64,000 nucleotides of DNA, taken from contig CM074706.1 in NCBI GenBank assembly GCA_037367355.1, positions 1,798,001-1,862,000 on the forward strand. Reading direction: 5' to 3'. The notes below the pieces were generated by a model. The model saw only the letters and a program-made list of their open reading frames with translations, made no database searches and was not told the origin of the DNA. Position 1 is the first letter of the stretch. Each line of letters opens with the position of its first letter. Below are positions 22,364 to 33,817 of the stretch, piece by piece. Origin of the DNA: Neoscytalidium dimidiatum. Lineage: Eukaryota; Ascomycota; Dothideomycetes; Botryosphaeriales; Botryosphaeriaceae. The position numbers and the translations under genes are program-made.

Positions 22364-22531
22364 CTAATATTCTGTGACAATACTAGAGACGTATGCCACC
22401 CCAACGACCTGGTATCGTCCGTTGCCCGGACCAACGCGAAGAACGACTAGGTTGCTCACACCTTCGATAAGGGTAATGACATCTCCGGGCTGAGCTGACG
22501 GGTGCACCCAGCCAAGATTACCACCCTCCAT
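22364..22531 (-). pseudogene. HET-domain protein C-terminal remnant
   Basis: A 55-codon frame, too short for routine gene calling, reads LGWVHPSAQPGDVITLIEG, VSNLVVLRVGPGNGRYQVVG and VAYV. The pattern of 'AQPGD-hydrophobic-G...VLR..G.G.Y..VG.AYV' is the conserved tail of fungal heterokaryon-incompatibility (HET) proteins. No HET domain proper is found upstream, so this is a scrap left by deletion or rearrangement. The family match rests on pattern memory only. Confidence 0.5.
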
Positions 22532-23229
22532 TACTCATGAGTCTTATCCCAGATGTAACAGTTTGTTGTAATTCCTCTAGTCCTCTCGGGGCCTTTTCAG
22601 ATATAAGAATTCCGTATGACTCTGTTCGAAACACAGATGTGATTCTCCTACCCGAATGGCGCAATTTTTCTCGACTTGGTCGTGTGGGATCCATTTATCA
22701 ATGTCGAGAGCCGATATCCGTATAGTGGCTCATCACTCGTTATCTCATTTTAAGGAGCGAATACTGATAAAACTCCATGTGTGGAATTTGGGAAGCGAGA
22801 AAAAAGCTAAGTTGAAACTTTACACCAGCCGCATGGCCTAATGTATCGACGCAATACCCTATCAGTATTGCTACGTCAGCTGGCGGAAATCATTACTTTC
22901 CACAAATGGATTTCGTGGCACGAGAAGAGGCTCCGACAGACTCTAGAATGTTGTGGAGGTTTACTGGCAGAGAGAGGCTGAAAGTTGTAGTGACTGATAT
23001 TCAAGCGCCGTGGCGTTCCACAGTAAATAAACAAATTAAGCGGGGCGCAGGAGCGTGCCGTACGAAAGACTCGCCACGTCACGTCTTACATATCGTTAAG
23101 CATTGACCTGTATAACCCAGCCTAGGCAATCTTTATGTTACAACAAAGGCTAAAAGAAAACGAGGGAAGAACGGCTCTAACCCCTTAGGGAAGGTCTAGG
23201 ATTCTAGAATGGAGAATACTTTACGTAAA
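22532..23229. other. No recognisable gene
   Basis: Short overlapping frames on both strands without motifs. The interval lies between the HET scrap and the tandem-repeat tract. Confidence 0.4.
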
Positions 23230-23530
23230 TTACAGCAGCAAACAACGTCCAATGTCAGGACCAGTTATAGCCCAAAGATACTCTACAACAGTAATTGCCG
23301 CTAGTCCGCGAGCGTCAACAATTACTCGGGCCGAAGATGGTTTACAGTAGCAAATACTACCAGGCACCAGTAAAAGCCACAGCTCAAAAACGCAAGGTTG
23401 CAGCAGCAAATGGCTCGCGGCGCCGAGAGTAGCCACAGTCCGAAAATGTACTGCCGGATTGTGCATCTGCACTGACTACCAGTAAACATAATACAAACAC
23501 GGGTTATCGATTACCAGCAGCAAGGATAGC
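23230..23530. repeat. Imperfect tandem repeat, about 56-bp period
   Basis: Units beginning TTACAGCAGCAAAC, TACAACAGTAATTG, TTACAGTAGCAAATAC and TTGCAGCAGCAAATGG occur at 23230, 23284, 23342 and 23398. A further TTACCAGCAGCAAGG is at 23512. Within units, AGCCACAG or AGCCCAAAG recurs about 40 bp in. The minus strand stays open across most of it (80 codons) with matching 18-19-residue repeats. It may be a diverged minisatellite or the relic of a repeat-protein gene. Confidence 0.55.
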
Positions 23531-25734
23531 CGAAGGCTGCGTCGCGGCCAGACGCTAGCGTACAAGGCCCATCACCGCGTCTCCCATAGCTGCTGAAAAG
23601 CAACGATGCACAAGGATCGTAAGCAGGTATTGTATTGGCTAACTCTCTCAGCGACCTGAGGAAAGACTAATACTACTCCGTGACTGTCTCCAGAGTAATA
23701 AATACCATCACATGGTAGCATGGACGTCCCCCAGCATAGTGCAGAGAGAACACAGCGCCATCACAGCTGCCGATCACTTCCCCATCAATCAGGGTGGACA
23801 GAGAAAACGGCCCACCTACTCGCAAGCTCAGAGCTGGTGTAGAGCGTGGTGCACAGTCGAGTACAGGTAATCGCACACCCTTTTCAATTGGCGGGCATTT
23901 GTTACCCTGCTAGGAAGGACCACAGTGCTGCCATACCGGACGTGTGCCACACGCCGGCTCCGGCCCCGCCACCATTCGCACGGTACATCTGTGTCTTGCC
24001 TATTAATATCTCCGGAAGTAGAAATTCCTCTGCAAAAAAAACCGACACTTGGAAGACTACTATGATCCGTCCACCGGCGGGACTGTGCGAGCCCCGGCCC
24101 TTTTCTCAGCCCAAGGAAACACTTGCTCAATGCGTCGTACCGGTAATCCGGGAGAGGCGATTTGTTGCGCTCGGGAAAGCCCCCCGTAGCTGCTCATGCT
24201 GACCCCTGAGCCAAAAGTCAATATCCTCTACTGGTTTCCCATGCGTACAAAAGATGATTGTGTCCAGATCACAGCCACTCGGTGGTATCGCTTTTGCTGG
24301 CCGCAATACTCCATTGCAAGAAGGGGCTTCTACCCGCCTAGTAACCTCCCTGCGATTCATAGTCCTCTTTCGCCTTCCGGACCCGTCGTGTCCCAATCCC
24401 TGCTCCAGGAAAGAGCGCCAACGGTGTTCTTCTCGTCCTCTCCCGAGGTTCGTTACATTCTGGGATTCTCAGTTGCGCTGCCGCTGCGGCACCTGGAAAG
24501 GCTGAGTTCGAGTGGTGCAGGATGTGCTGATCGCTGAGACAGCTCGTCTGGGACGTGCAGCTATGCCGACAGACCTCCCTCCGACCAAATCCGAGCGCCG
24601 CCGAAAGAATTTGATGAGGTCAATCAGCCAACCTACCCGGCGATATCCCAAGCCGGTGGCCGGCCACCCCCCTGGGAGGGCGTCCAACGTCCACCAACTT
24701 AACATGCTCGAAACTGTCTGCTGTGAATGCTGGGGGTTAGAAGCGCACGGTAGCTTAACTCTGCGGTACTGAATTACTGTGTTGCGTCGTGCTGGCTAGT
24801 GGTCGTTCCTATGGTGGGGCCGGCTAGCCTCTCTCGGTAACTCCTCGGACTCTATGCCGCACTGTAGGCAACAGACGCTCTCTGTGAGTCAATTGAGCCC
24901 TGCAGATTGCTTCCATGAATATTCGCTGAAGGCTTTGTACATTTCTACTTGTTTTTCGCGTGCGGCGATAAGGTGCGGATAGGGCGAAGAAGCTGCGAGA
25001 GTTGCACAATGGCCGAAAAACAATCCCATTTACGACTTGCTGCACCGGGCTGTGTTGTCAAGTGTCGAGATAGGTGACATGGCAATATGTCCCCAGACCA
25101 GCGACATTAGCTAGGGCTGCATCTCGCGTCCGGGCTGTGAGACGGTTTGGGATCCGGTCCTTTGGTAGATTGTACTCCTGGAGAGAGACCTGCCCTAGCT
25201 ATTCTTCCAACAAGTGGAGACGGTGAAAGAAGTGATAGGGAGAGAGTGCCGGGACAGACGCTGGCAGTAAGGGCGTAGAATGATACGAGAAGCGCCTCCA
25301 GCGTGCACCTTATCTTATTCCCTCCGCAGACCTTCGTTTATATCCACACGCTCTAACCGACCTGGATCTACAACTAGTTCGCGTCCTACGCTCATGGACC
25401 ACCCTCCTACGTGAGAATCGGCGCTCATCGCAATTCAGATGAGGTTCCATGTTCCTAGGAATTCTCTTGACTTTGGATCGAGTCCCTACCTACTGTTTCC
25501 CATCGGCTTTCTATGCGACTGTTCCCAACTGATCCTACAGTGTTGGGGTACAAGGGTACGACGCCGCGCTCTTAGAAAAGTTGGGAGACTGATTTTCATC
25601 CTTTACACATGATCTACGCAAGATTTCAATGCGAGTTTTGTGAGACAAAGCTTATCGGTGCTCGCTGGAACTCCGTGTAGCCGGCCTCGCTGCCCTACCT
25701 TAAATCTCTATGTTTCCTCTGTGCACTATTACAG
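23531..25734. other. Gene-poor stretch without recognisable gene
   Basis: Several 60-118-codon frames occur on both strands (for example 23846-24202 plus and 24127-24396 minus), but they overlap antisense and show no family motif. I cannot support a gene here. Confidence 0.4.
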
Positions 25735-25983
25735 GGCTATATTGAGGCAATCATCCCATGTCGTAACAAGTGCGACGTCGTACTGTGTCAATCCGACAAT
25801 CATCGTCCCCCGTACTCAGCGTCAGATCGATTTGAAAACGCAACTTGTCTGCCTTCACTTGAAGCTCTCAATGTGGATCCTGTCGAGGCCGGCTTTTGTT
25901 TCCTTGGTGACCTCAGCATTAAGCAATGCTGTGACCTGTCCCAGCGCGAGGCTTGTCTGATGAAGATGGCACTGGTCAGTTAG
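25735..25983 (+). CDS. Cysteine-rich terminal exon, function unknown
   Basis: Behind an acceptor-like TTACAG, an 82-codon frame runs to a TAG at 25981-25983. It holds eight cysteines in an ordered pattern (PCRNKCDVVLC, then TCLPSLEALN, then FCFLGDLSIKQCCDLS, then EAC). Composition is protein-like and quite unlike the neighbouring random frames. Such spacing fits a small secreted cysteine-rich protein. No convincing first exon with a signal peptide was found upstream of 25735, so this may be a truncated relic. No family is recognised. Confidence 0.33.
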   Translation, partial: GYIEAIIPCRNKCDVVLCQSDNHRPPYSASDRFENATCLPSLEALNVDPVEAGFCFLGDLSIKQCCDLSQREACLMKMALVS

Positions 25984-28612
25984 GAGGTTCTCTTGCCTTT
26001 TTTGTTCTCCAGGGCTTGTGCAGCGACCTTCCTTGCTATCCTGCATATTCATATATCTGCCAGATCAATCGAACAGTGGGTCTCATGGAGTTATTGGGAT
26101 ATGACAAATCTTGGCATTCTCGCTATTGCGGGTACCTGACACGAGATATCAGCTAGGCATTCGTCATCCCATTCCCGCAGCCGACTGGATATGAAATACC
26201 AGCTGGACGACGTAATTTCAATCTCGAATCCCAATTGTGATAATTGCTTCCCATTACAGCATATGCAATTTTTCCCAGATTCGCCTCCATTCGAATGAGC
26301 GATGGATCTGGTGGAAACTGCTGCACACGGTGGACCGGATCGGAGATTCTTTGTACCTGGACTAACTGATCAGCGGTCGCCCTTTAATGTTCAGTACGAT
26401 ATATCCTACTTCCTACGGCGGTACACAGCTTGCAGTCCGGCGGACAAACCAACTTTCGTCGGGCAGCGGATGGCCAAGCGCCCTGTGCGAAGGAACGGTT
26501 GCGTGACGCACTCCCTCGATACCAGGGTGGTTGATGCTGTCGTGGTGAAGTTGACAGCATCGGGGGTGTCGAGATCCGTAATTCGATGATGAATATTGTC
26601 AAAACGCTGGAGTTAGAGTGAGGAATAGGCTTGGCCGGAGCAGTGATTGAGCGTGCGTAGAAAATTCTGCGGAGGGTTGGAGGTGTAGAAAATATATGAA
26701 GGGAGATGCTGGTTTTCATCTTGGCTTCAGGACTTTATTTGGCCTTCTCGCTGCTCGAATCTCCAACGCCGCAAGACCTCGTCGCCCCCGTTTCACGCGC
26801 CCGCAGAATTCGCCGCCCGCACGAGGAACGACACATATAGATCGCGCCTCAGTGTTAGCCCGTCGAGAGTGGATGACCCGTTAGTCACTACAGATCAGGT
26901 CGTGAACCGGTCGTAAAAAGGCAGTCAAGGTGCAGTTAAGTACAAGTCGAGTATAAATGTGGACAAAGACTCGATGAGCAAAAAGCTCCTAGTCGAGCAC
27001 CTAATGATCGAGCACGTAATGTAGAACAAATGGACGAAGGAGGAGCCGATGCACAAGACTCGTTTACTGGCCCAGCGAATGAGAGAAAAAGCTCTGATGC
27101 GCGGTCTGCTAATAAGAACGCGGCGATATCGGGGCTGCAGCTCGAAAGCAACGACGCTTAATAATAGTCACGCCAAACGTCGCAAAGCTTTAAGACAAGA
27201 AACAACGCCAATCGCGATAGGAAAATGTTAGATTGTACTTCAGAGAAAGTAATGGGTTTTGGTTACGAGCCAAGAGGCAATGGAAGAGCCGTGTCTCTTA
27301 CTTTAAGAAATAGTCATATAGTCTATGAAGGAAATAGCCTGATATAATCTTCGTATGTTGACGGGCTTACCACAATAGAGCTGGGGCACGTGTTCCCACG
27401 GACATGCCATTGTGTTTCGCCCTGTCATCGATGTACTTTTCCTATTCAATGTGAGGCATATACACGCCCCATAAAGAAATAAATACCGCTGCTCCGTTGT
27501 TTTAACGGCTTTAGCCGTTTGCTTTAATGAATTACAGCGTAATAAGAGGCTTTAGCTTGATAGACAATATGCGCTTCTTATTTGTCACCGTTTCTGCGTT
27601 CATAGCAGCCCGAGTCAAGCCTTGGACGTGAGCTGTGGCCCGATAAACGTTTTTACTTAAGCAAGAGCTAGCATCCGAGTCTCTGCGTATGTAGCATTGT
27701 ATGTGTACCGAAGTGGTCCAGCGCTGCCCAGCGCTGATGATTCCCTGTTTCCAATAAGGTTGCCACCGATCTGGCTTCGTCAGCTGTGCTGAATATACCA
27801 GGTTCCTCCACGCCAAGGCATCAACGCACCATCAGCGGGCCGATCCGTTCGGCAGCCTTGGCGGAAAATCCTGCCACTAGCCAAGAAACTCCAAGAAACA
27901 CCAGGCAACCAGATGATACCGGATCGGAAGCCGTATTCGGTATCCGCACCCACTCAAATACAAGCACGTCCCCACCCCCGCGCTTGTCAACTACTCGTTC
28001 GCAGGAGCAAACGCAACCAAGCCCAGGCCCTAGTGCGACCCGTCTGCCTGCTCTTTCGCGACGTGGAAAATCGGGTCTGTCGCCACAAGGCCCGCCTTGA
28101 ATCTTACAGCTGGTTGCCTGATTATGCCGAGGCCTGCCACGTGATGGCTAACCCCTCTGCGATTCCGGCGCTGTCTCACGCATTTGAACGACACCATCGA
28201 CGTCACCGCCTTCTCTTCTTGCTCGCTCGCCGCCGTTTATCTTCCTGCTCGCCGCCCGCGTTGCCGCCCTCCCGCTGACACCCGTTCCACCCGTCGCCGT
28301 TGCGTGCCATTTCCGCTGTGTCGGCTCATCAGCTGCGCTCGCGATCAGCCTCGTGCATGCGCCATCCTTTCCCGCTGTCGTCATCGTCATCGTCATCGTC
28401 ATCACGCCTCAGTCGGCACGGCATGCATCAGCGTCTCCGACCAGTCTCAAGGCTCATCGTATAGCCCGCGACGACATGTCTAGGGAGGGGTTTGTCAATG
28501 CGGATCGGCCGTTCGGATCAATGGAAAGCAGGGTGACTGGAGCTGTGTGGACAATGAAGCGGTGAGATGTACAGAAAAACTCCACATCCACTGTCACCCC
28601 AATGCACATTTA
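25984..28612. other. Gene-poor stretch; short (TCATCG)n microsatellite
   Basis: No supported gene. Overlapping frames at 26302-26720 and 27786-28480 run on both strands and in several frames, as expected for GC-rich non-coding DNA. A short TCATCG repeat (about four units) lies at 28381-28403. Confidence 0.4.
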
Positions 28613-28830
28613 CTGATGGAGTTCCGGAGTTTACGAGACCAATTTCAATTCGCGTCTGGCCTCCGCGCTTCCGTCGCCGACTCACTGGTGGAGTCGCGGA
28701 GTTACGACAACATTATTGAAAATTAGCGTCTGGCCCCCAAGCTTTTGCCGCCCACTTGCTAACGGAGTTGCGGAGTTGCGAGAGCAATCGCAACACGCAC
28801 CGGGCCTTCGAACTTCCGCCTCTTGCTGAA
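28613..28830. repeat. Three imperfect 72-74-bp tandem copies
   Basis: Copies start at 28613 (CTGATGGAGTTCCGGAGTT), 28685 (CTGGTGGAGTCGCGGAGTT) and 28759 (CTAACGGAGTTGCGGAGTT). Each continues through GCGTCTGGCC or a CACCGGGCC equivalent to a CCGCC-CTTG end. Divergence is substantial, so the array is old. It precedes the JmjC gene by about 1.1 kb and has no evident coding role. Confidence 0.65.
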
Positions 28831-29689
28831 ACATTCGATCTCAGTGTGTCCGACAGCAAAACCGAACGAGCCTTGCGAACGACTGAACTGCAACCGAACC
28901 TTGACATGCCAAGGCATACGAGCAGCCGTCAGGGCATCCGTTTCCGGGCGTCGATAACAGGCGCGCTCCTGTGCCATTCATGTCGGCGTGCGTGGTGAGC
29001 GAATAGCCGATGGCAGACGCGCCACGAGGCCCGCCAAGATCCCGGCTTCCACTTAAGGCTGACGCATACAGCTGAAACATTCAGGTTCCTCGGCTTTGCC
29101 GAAAAGGGGCTTGATGTGAGCGAAGAAATAGGACCCTGCGTATACGCGAGAGAACGGAGAGGCAGTGTTCGCCGCCGTCGTCATAGCACGTCCCTATCAT
29201 GCGTTAGATCCCTGCTCTCACTGATTCGGAGGATTGATGGATCTATGGATTGGATCGCTTTGGTGAAGGATTGATGAATCGTTTGGCAAATATCTTAAGC
29301 GATCAATGCTGCAGGGGGAAAGCACGCCATCCCGGAAACCGCTGACGACAAGCGACTGTTGGTGAGGCAACCAGTGCCCTCCTCGGCGTAAGCAGGTGGA
29401 GCGGGCGGTTCAGAGGAGGCAAAGGACCCTCGTTGACCGAACGAGGGCTGCTGGGTGCGATGCCGCGCGGTTGCCCTGGTCCTTGTAGGCTGCATCCCCG
29501 TATGGACCAACCCGATCATGGTAGTGTTCGATACCAGGAGAATGCCGGGCCGTGCGGCTCTGGTCCTTGCGGCGCTTCGGCCCGTGCGGGTGCGGGCCTT
29601 CAGCCGCCCTCACCCGTTGCGTTAGAAAGCCAGGAAAGCCGATAGGCCTTGGTTGCGCCAAGGGCTCTCAGCGCTAGGTCTAGAATCCT
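28831..29689. other. No recognisable gene upstream of hairpin
   Basis: GC-rich sequence with open frames in several phases but no motif or credible splice structure. Confidence 0.4.
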
Positions 29690-29740
29690 GCTAGCGGCAC
29701 AACGTCTGTAGATTTCAAGGCTTGACATTGTGCCGCTAGC
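29690..29740. repeat. 13-bp perfect inverted repeat, 25-bp loop
   Basis: GCTAGCGGCACAA at 29690-29702 and TTGTGCCGCTAGC at 29728-29740 are exact reverse complements around a 25-bp loop. It sits about 175 bp upstream of the JmjC gene start. It could be a solo foldback element, a binding palindrome or a cruciform-forming site. Confidence 0.65.
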
Positions 29741-29915
29741 GCTTTATCGGGATTAGCGGATATGCTCCGACTCACTACACGAGACTGAAGGGCACCTACA
29801 GAAGGATCGAGGTAGAGCTATGTAGAGGGAGGCAAGCCGCATCGCCAACCTCGTTTCTCCCCACATATCTCCTATCTTTGTCGCTGTGAAGTCGTCGGAC
29901 GGTGGCGTGTCCGCC

Positions 29916-32900
29916 ATGGCTTCCATTCCCGATCAAGCCTGCCCTGCCGTGCTTGCCGAGCTACCAGCCCTGCGAGGGGTCCTATCTCGAACAGCGGCGC
30001 AAACAGCGGTATGAGAACCAATAAGACTACCTCATCTTATCCGCCGGGCGCAGGCGCCACCACTAACTGCCGGGTGATGCAGCATTTATCTAGCTTGATA
30101 GCATGGGCCTCCGCCGCCGATCTCGATGCTGCGAAGAAGCAAGCCCAACAGCTCAAGCGTAGCGTCGGCGCTCTTACAAAGCGCGTCAACGGTCTCATCT
30201 CTGCAATCGGCGAGGAGCAGCAACGACGCTCGCACGAGTCCACCCCGAACCTCTCGACATCGCCGAATGGAGACGAGCGCGGATTCTACAATGGTCGGGT
30301 CATTCTCGGCCTCGCACAGACGAAGGAGAATTTTGTGCCAACAATATACGAGATACTTGAGGATTTTCCAGCATGCAACGAGCTTGGATACTGTAAGGTT
30401 CGAGTCGGAGACGACATCAGGCGTGGCATCGATTGCACGCGCATGAACGGCTACACCCTCAGCGACCTTGAAGGCTATCAATCCGCAGTCGTCGGCCTCG
30501 AAGAGTGGAGCGGCCCGGCACGGCTCGCTGGCAAGGTGTGCTCGATCTTTATAGCGCCTGATAGTAGCGACGATGAAGAGATTCGCCGCCACAACTTCGT
30601 CTTCCCGGACATGCTGGCGGCCGAGGAAGCGGCCGCACCCGACCTGCATGGCTACCAACTATTCTGCGCCACCGTCGAAGGCGCTTGTGCGGTTGACCAC
30701 AAGCCATATCTCGTTGTTCCCACAGAATGCACTTCCGAGTGGCGGAGGTCCGCTGGTCTGCCACAATACCCTTGCGTCGACTGTGGCCGCCGGCTGAAGC
30801 AGACAGCCGGTAGTGTTGCCGGCATTCATACGCCGTATGAGTACGTAAGCTCGGCTGCTCAGTCCGGCACCGGTTTGCACCTCGAAGATGCAATGCTTGG
30901 ATCTGCCAACATTCTCCTTGCTGGAGCTCCAAAAGTATGGCTTATCGTGCGACCAAACAACCTCGACGCCCTCGAAGCAAAGATGGAGATGCTTGGAGAC
31001 AGTCTACGTCCGATCCAACCATGTTCGCAGTTCGTTCGTCATCTCAATGCATTGCTATCACCAAGGCTTCTCGATGAGTGGGATATTGACTACGACATCG
31101 TCACATGCAGGGCTGGCGAAATGATTGTGACGTTGCCGGGAGCCTATCACCAGGTGCTCAACGCCGGACCGAACTATGCCCAAGCCATCAACTTTGCCAT
31201 GCCTGATTGGTCAGGGCCGCCTGGGGACTATCGCTTTTGCTGCGAAGAGGAGTACCTAAGTCCTCATGCGCCTAAAGCGGAACATTTCCGAGTGCTCGAT
31301 TCCGAGGTAGCTGACGAAGAGCTCATCGAAGAACCGAGGGATTGTGGAGCTGAATTCGAGGAAGAATCAGACGAAGAAGTAGAGGAGCAAGCAGAACGAG
31401 AAGAACAGGACTATGAGCCAGATGATTGCTTCGAGGAAAACGCAGAGGGAGAAGATGAACCGGACGGAGAATCAGAAGAAGAAACGGAGGAGGATGGGGG
31501 CAATGACCCGGAGGGGGAATCGGAGGAAGAAGAGGCTAAGCAAGTGGAGAATGATGAGGCTGATGCCGCGGCCCAGTTCAATGCCTTGGAAGCTTTATCG
31601 AAACACGTAACTTCCGTGCTGACGAACCCACGAAAACGTTTCGCCCCACCTCTTGATGAGATGCCGGAATCGGACAACAGCGACAGCGACAGCAGCGACT
31701 GTAGCAATGACGATAACGACCACAACAGCGTCAAGAGTGTCAAATGCATGAAGTGTTCCCAGTGTGCTGAGGACAACGGCAATGACGCATACAATAGCCG
31801 AGTTGACCATCGCTCCTTTCAAGTTCAGGTCAGGGGGCCCGCTGATGGTAAAACTATCTCTCTCCTGCGACCCACCGCAATGCCACCGTCGCAGATTGAG
31901 CGCTGGTCAGACTGTGTCTTGCGCACTGCAAGTCATCGAGGGTTCAACGCAGAAGCTATCCTTGCGGCTTTCTACGGCGCTCCCAAGGACCAACCTATCG
32001 TGAAAGTTCTCAGGACCCTGCAGTTTCTCTGTGAGGTCGCAAACATACCGTTGCTCCTCCAACTTCGGCAGCATCTCCTCGCAAATCCAAAAGATGCTGC
32101 TACCCCTACAAGAGCGCCAAATATTCCACATGAGAACAGCCAGGACGTTGGCATGCTCGTGCGGATCCACCAGAGTATTACCACGCTTCGCGCGATTTCG
32201 TGGATCACTCAATACGAGCTCGCCACTCATCAGCTAGAGTACTACCGGCAGTTCGAGGCCGTGGTCAAGATGAGGAAGGCTGTTACGAAGAAGGCAACGG
32301 ATGAGCGCAGAAACCATAAGAAGCGACTGGTCAGGAGAGGTGCAACAGCCGGAACGGACGTTGTCTCCGAGACTCGACGGCCGGTCCAGACACAGGCGGT
32401 GGTAAAAGAGGAGATCGTATCAATCATGATGAAGCAGGGCAGGAGTGAACTGGCCGCGAGAGACGAGTTGGAACAGTATCTGAAGCGTGGTAAAACGCTA
32501 CATTTGCTTCTGGAGTCGGCGAGTCCTGACCTGCTGCCGCTCTTACCGCTCTACGAAGCTGAGGAGAAGCATCCATCGCTTGATTTCCTCGCGCATAATG
32601 CGCCAGATGATGTGCTGGATTCCGATAAGAAAGAGCTGGCAAAGCCAATTACCTCTTCATAGTGAGTCTCCCCTTATCCTGTCCGCTCATAGCAGTGGAT
32701 CGGCAATAGTAATTTTCTCACAAACTGCAGTGTCTTTAAGCTAAGCAATACCCTAGCTAAGTACTTTGGGCGACAGCTTTTCGTCGCCCGTCCCGAAATA
32801 ACGGACTTTCAGCAAGAAAATAGATGTCATTTTCCCGCCGCTTCTATTATTAACCTTAGGGAAAGTACGGAACAAGAGGTGGCGTCAGCCAAACCGGCTG

Positions 32901-32935
32901 AAGTAGCGCGGCTATTTAGATTTAATAGAGTATAG
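29916..32935 (+). CDS. JmjC-domain protein with long acidic region
   Basis: Exons 29916-30008, 30083-32661 and 32731-32935 join to about 958 residues. The ATG at 29916 has an ideal context (GCCATGG). Its exon supplies AELPALRGVLSRTAA, which continues across a GTATGA...GCAG intron into a coiled-coil-like helix. The JmjC fold shows GLHLEDAML (H297, E299), KVWLIVRP, and GAYHQVLNAG (H387), the Fe(II) triad of 2-oxoglutarate dioxygenases acting on histone lysines or other proteins. Residues about 440-535 are mostly Glu/Asp, followed by a Ser/Asp run and CMKCSQC. The frame first stops at 32662, but a GTGAGT donor overlapping that stop joins to an open 67-codon tail (YVFKLSNTLAKYFGRQLF...). The C-terminal exon is inferred. 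The cellular role is unproven; nuclear chromatin regulation is the usual one. Confidence 0.75.
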
Positions 32936-33817
32936 AGTCTCTGGAAGTACTCGGGCTATAACGGTTTAGGGAAGCTAAGCACTGAGAATACTTTAGGATC
33001 CTCGACCGAACAGCGTACGCTAGCTCTTCTCAATTCGAGTATACACCTCTATTGCTGACTCCAGCAGTATATGATTGTCAACTATTACACTGCTCGAGGC
33101 AGTACACGAGGTTGGGTATCGACCTACTATCAGCACGTTCATATCCCTATTAGTAACTACCAGGCCTCAATTTCAGTGCGCAATTCCACCTGCTCAAAAA
33201 TCCGACCCAGGCAAGTCTTTGCAAGATAGAACGCACAATCAAGCCAGCCAGCCAACGTACTTGGTACCATGCTGGAGCAAGAAAACTTTCATGTCGTACG
33301 ATATCCCCGAGTATTGATAGTATTTCGAAGCAGCAGGAGAGATCTCCGAGGGCAGAGCTTGCATACCTACGAAAACTTATGGTTGAGAAGCGGGGACGTA
33401 GTAGATCATACTCTAAGTGGCTGGCGACATGGTGGCTGTCTCTAAACTTCTCAGCTCAGTCGCCACAATCGCCCTAAAGCCAAGATGCTAAGCATGGCAT
33501 GCGATTTCACCTTGTCCGTAAAGATATAAACAAAGCTCGACAGTCCAGTTAACACTTAGACATGATTAATTCGGACCGCATAGCCCGGAGATACAAGAGC
33601 AGTTTTATAAAATTGTAAACGTCATACTATTGTAAGTACAGTGGCAATTGAATGCCTCAAAGAAGATATCTAAATAGTCTAAAGCGTACGCGTTCTTAGA
33701 AGTAGACAAAAAACAGAGAGATCTTGCGGATCCTATAACTTGACGGACTAGAGATAGAGAAAACATTACTCCACAACTCGCATAGCGTGTCTACGACTGG
33801 GCGGTATGAATGCTTCC
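32936..33817. other. Intergenic, 3' of JmjC and DUF3237 genes
   Basis: Convergent downstream flanks. The sequence becomes AT-richer and holds no gene or strong repeat that I can support. Confidence 0.5.

Noticed and set aside
26302..26880. Paired long frames on both strands
   Set aside because: Antisense overlap without motifs or splice logic; most likely chance frames in GC-balanced DNA.
28377..28405. CRISPR-like or functional short repeat (TCATCG)n
   Set aside because: It is a simple microsatellite in a eukaryotic genome with no spacers.
30011..32662. JmjC gene as a single 883-codon exon
   Set aside because: Its ATG and stop both fall on good intron borders, and the alternative outer exons extend the protein cleanly.
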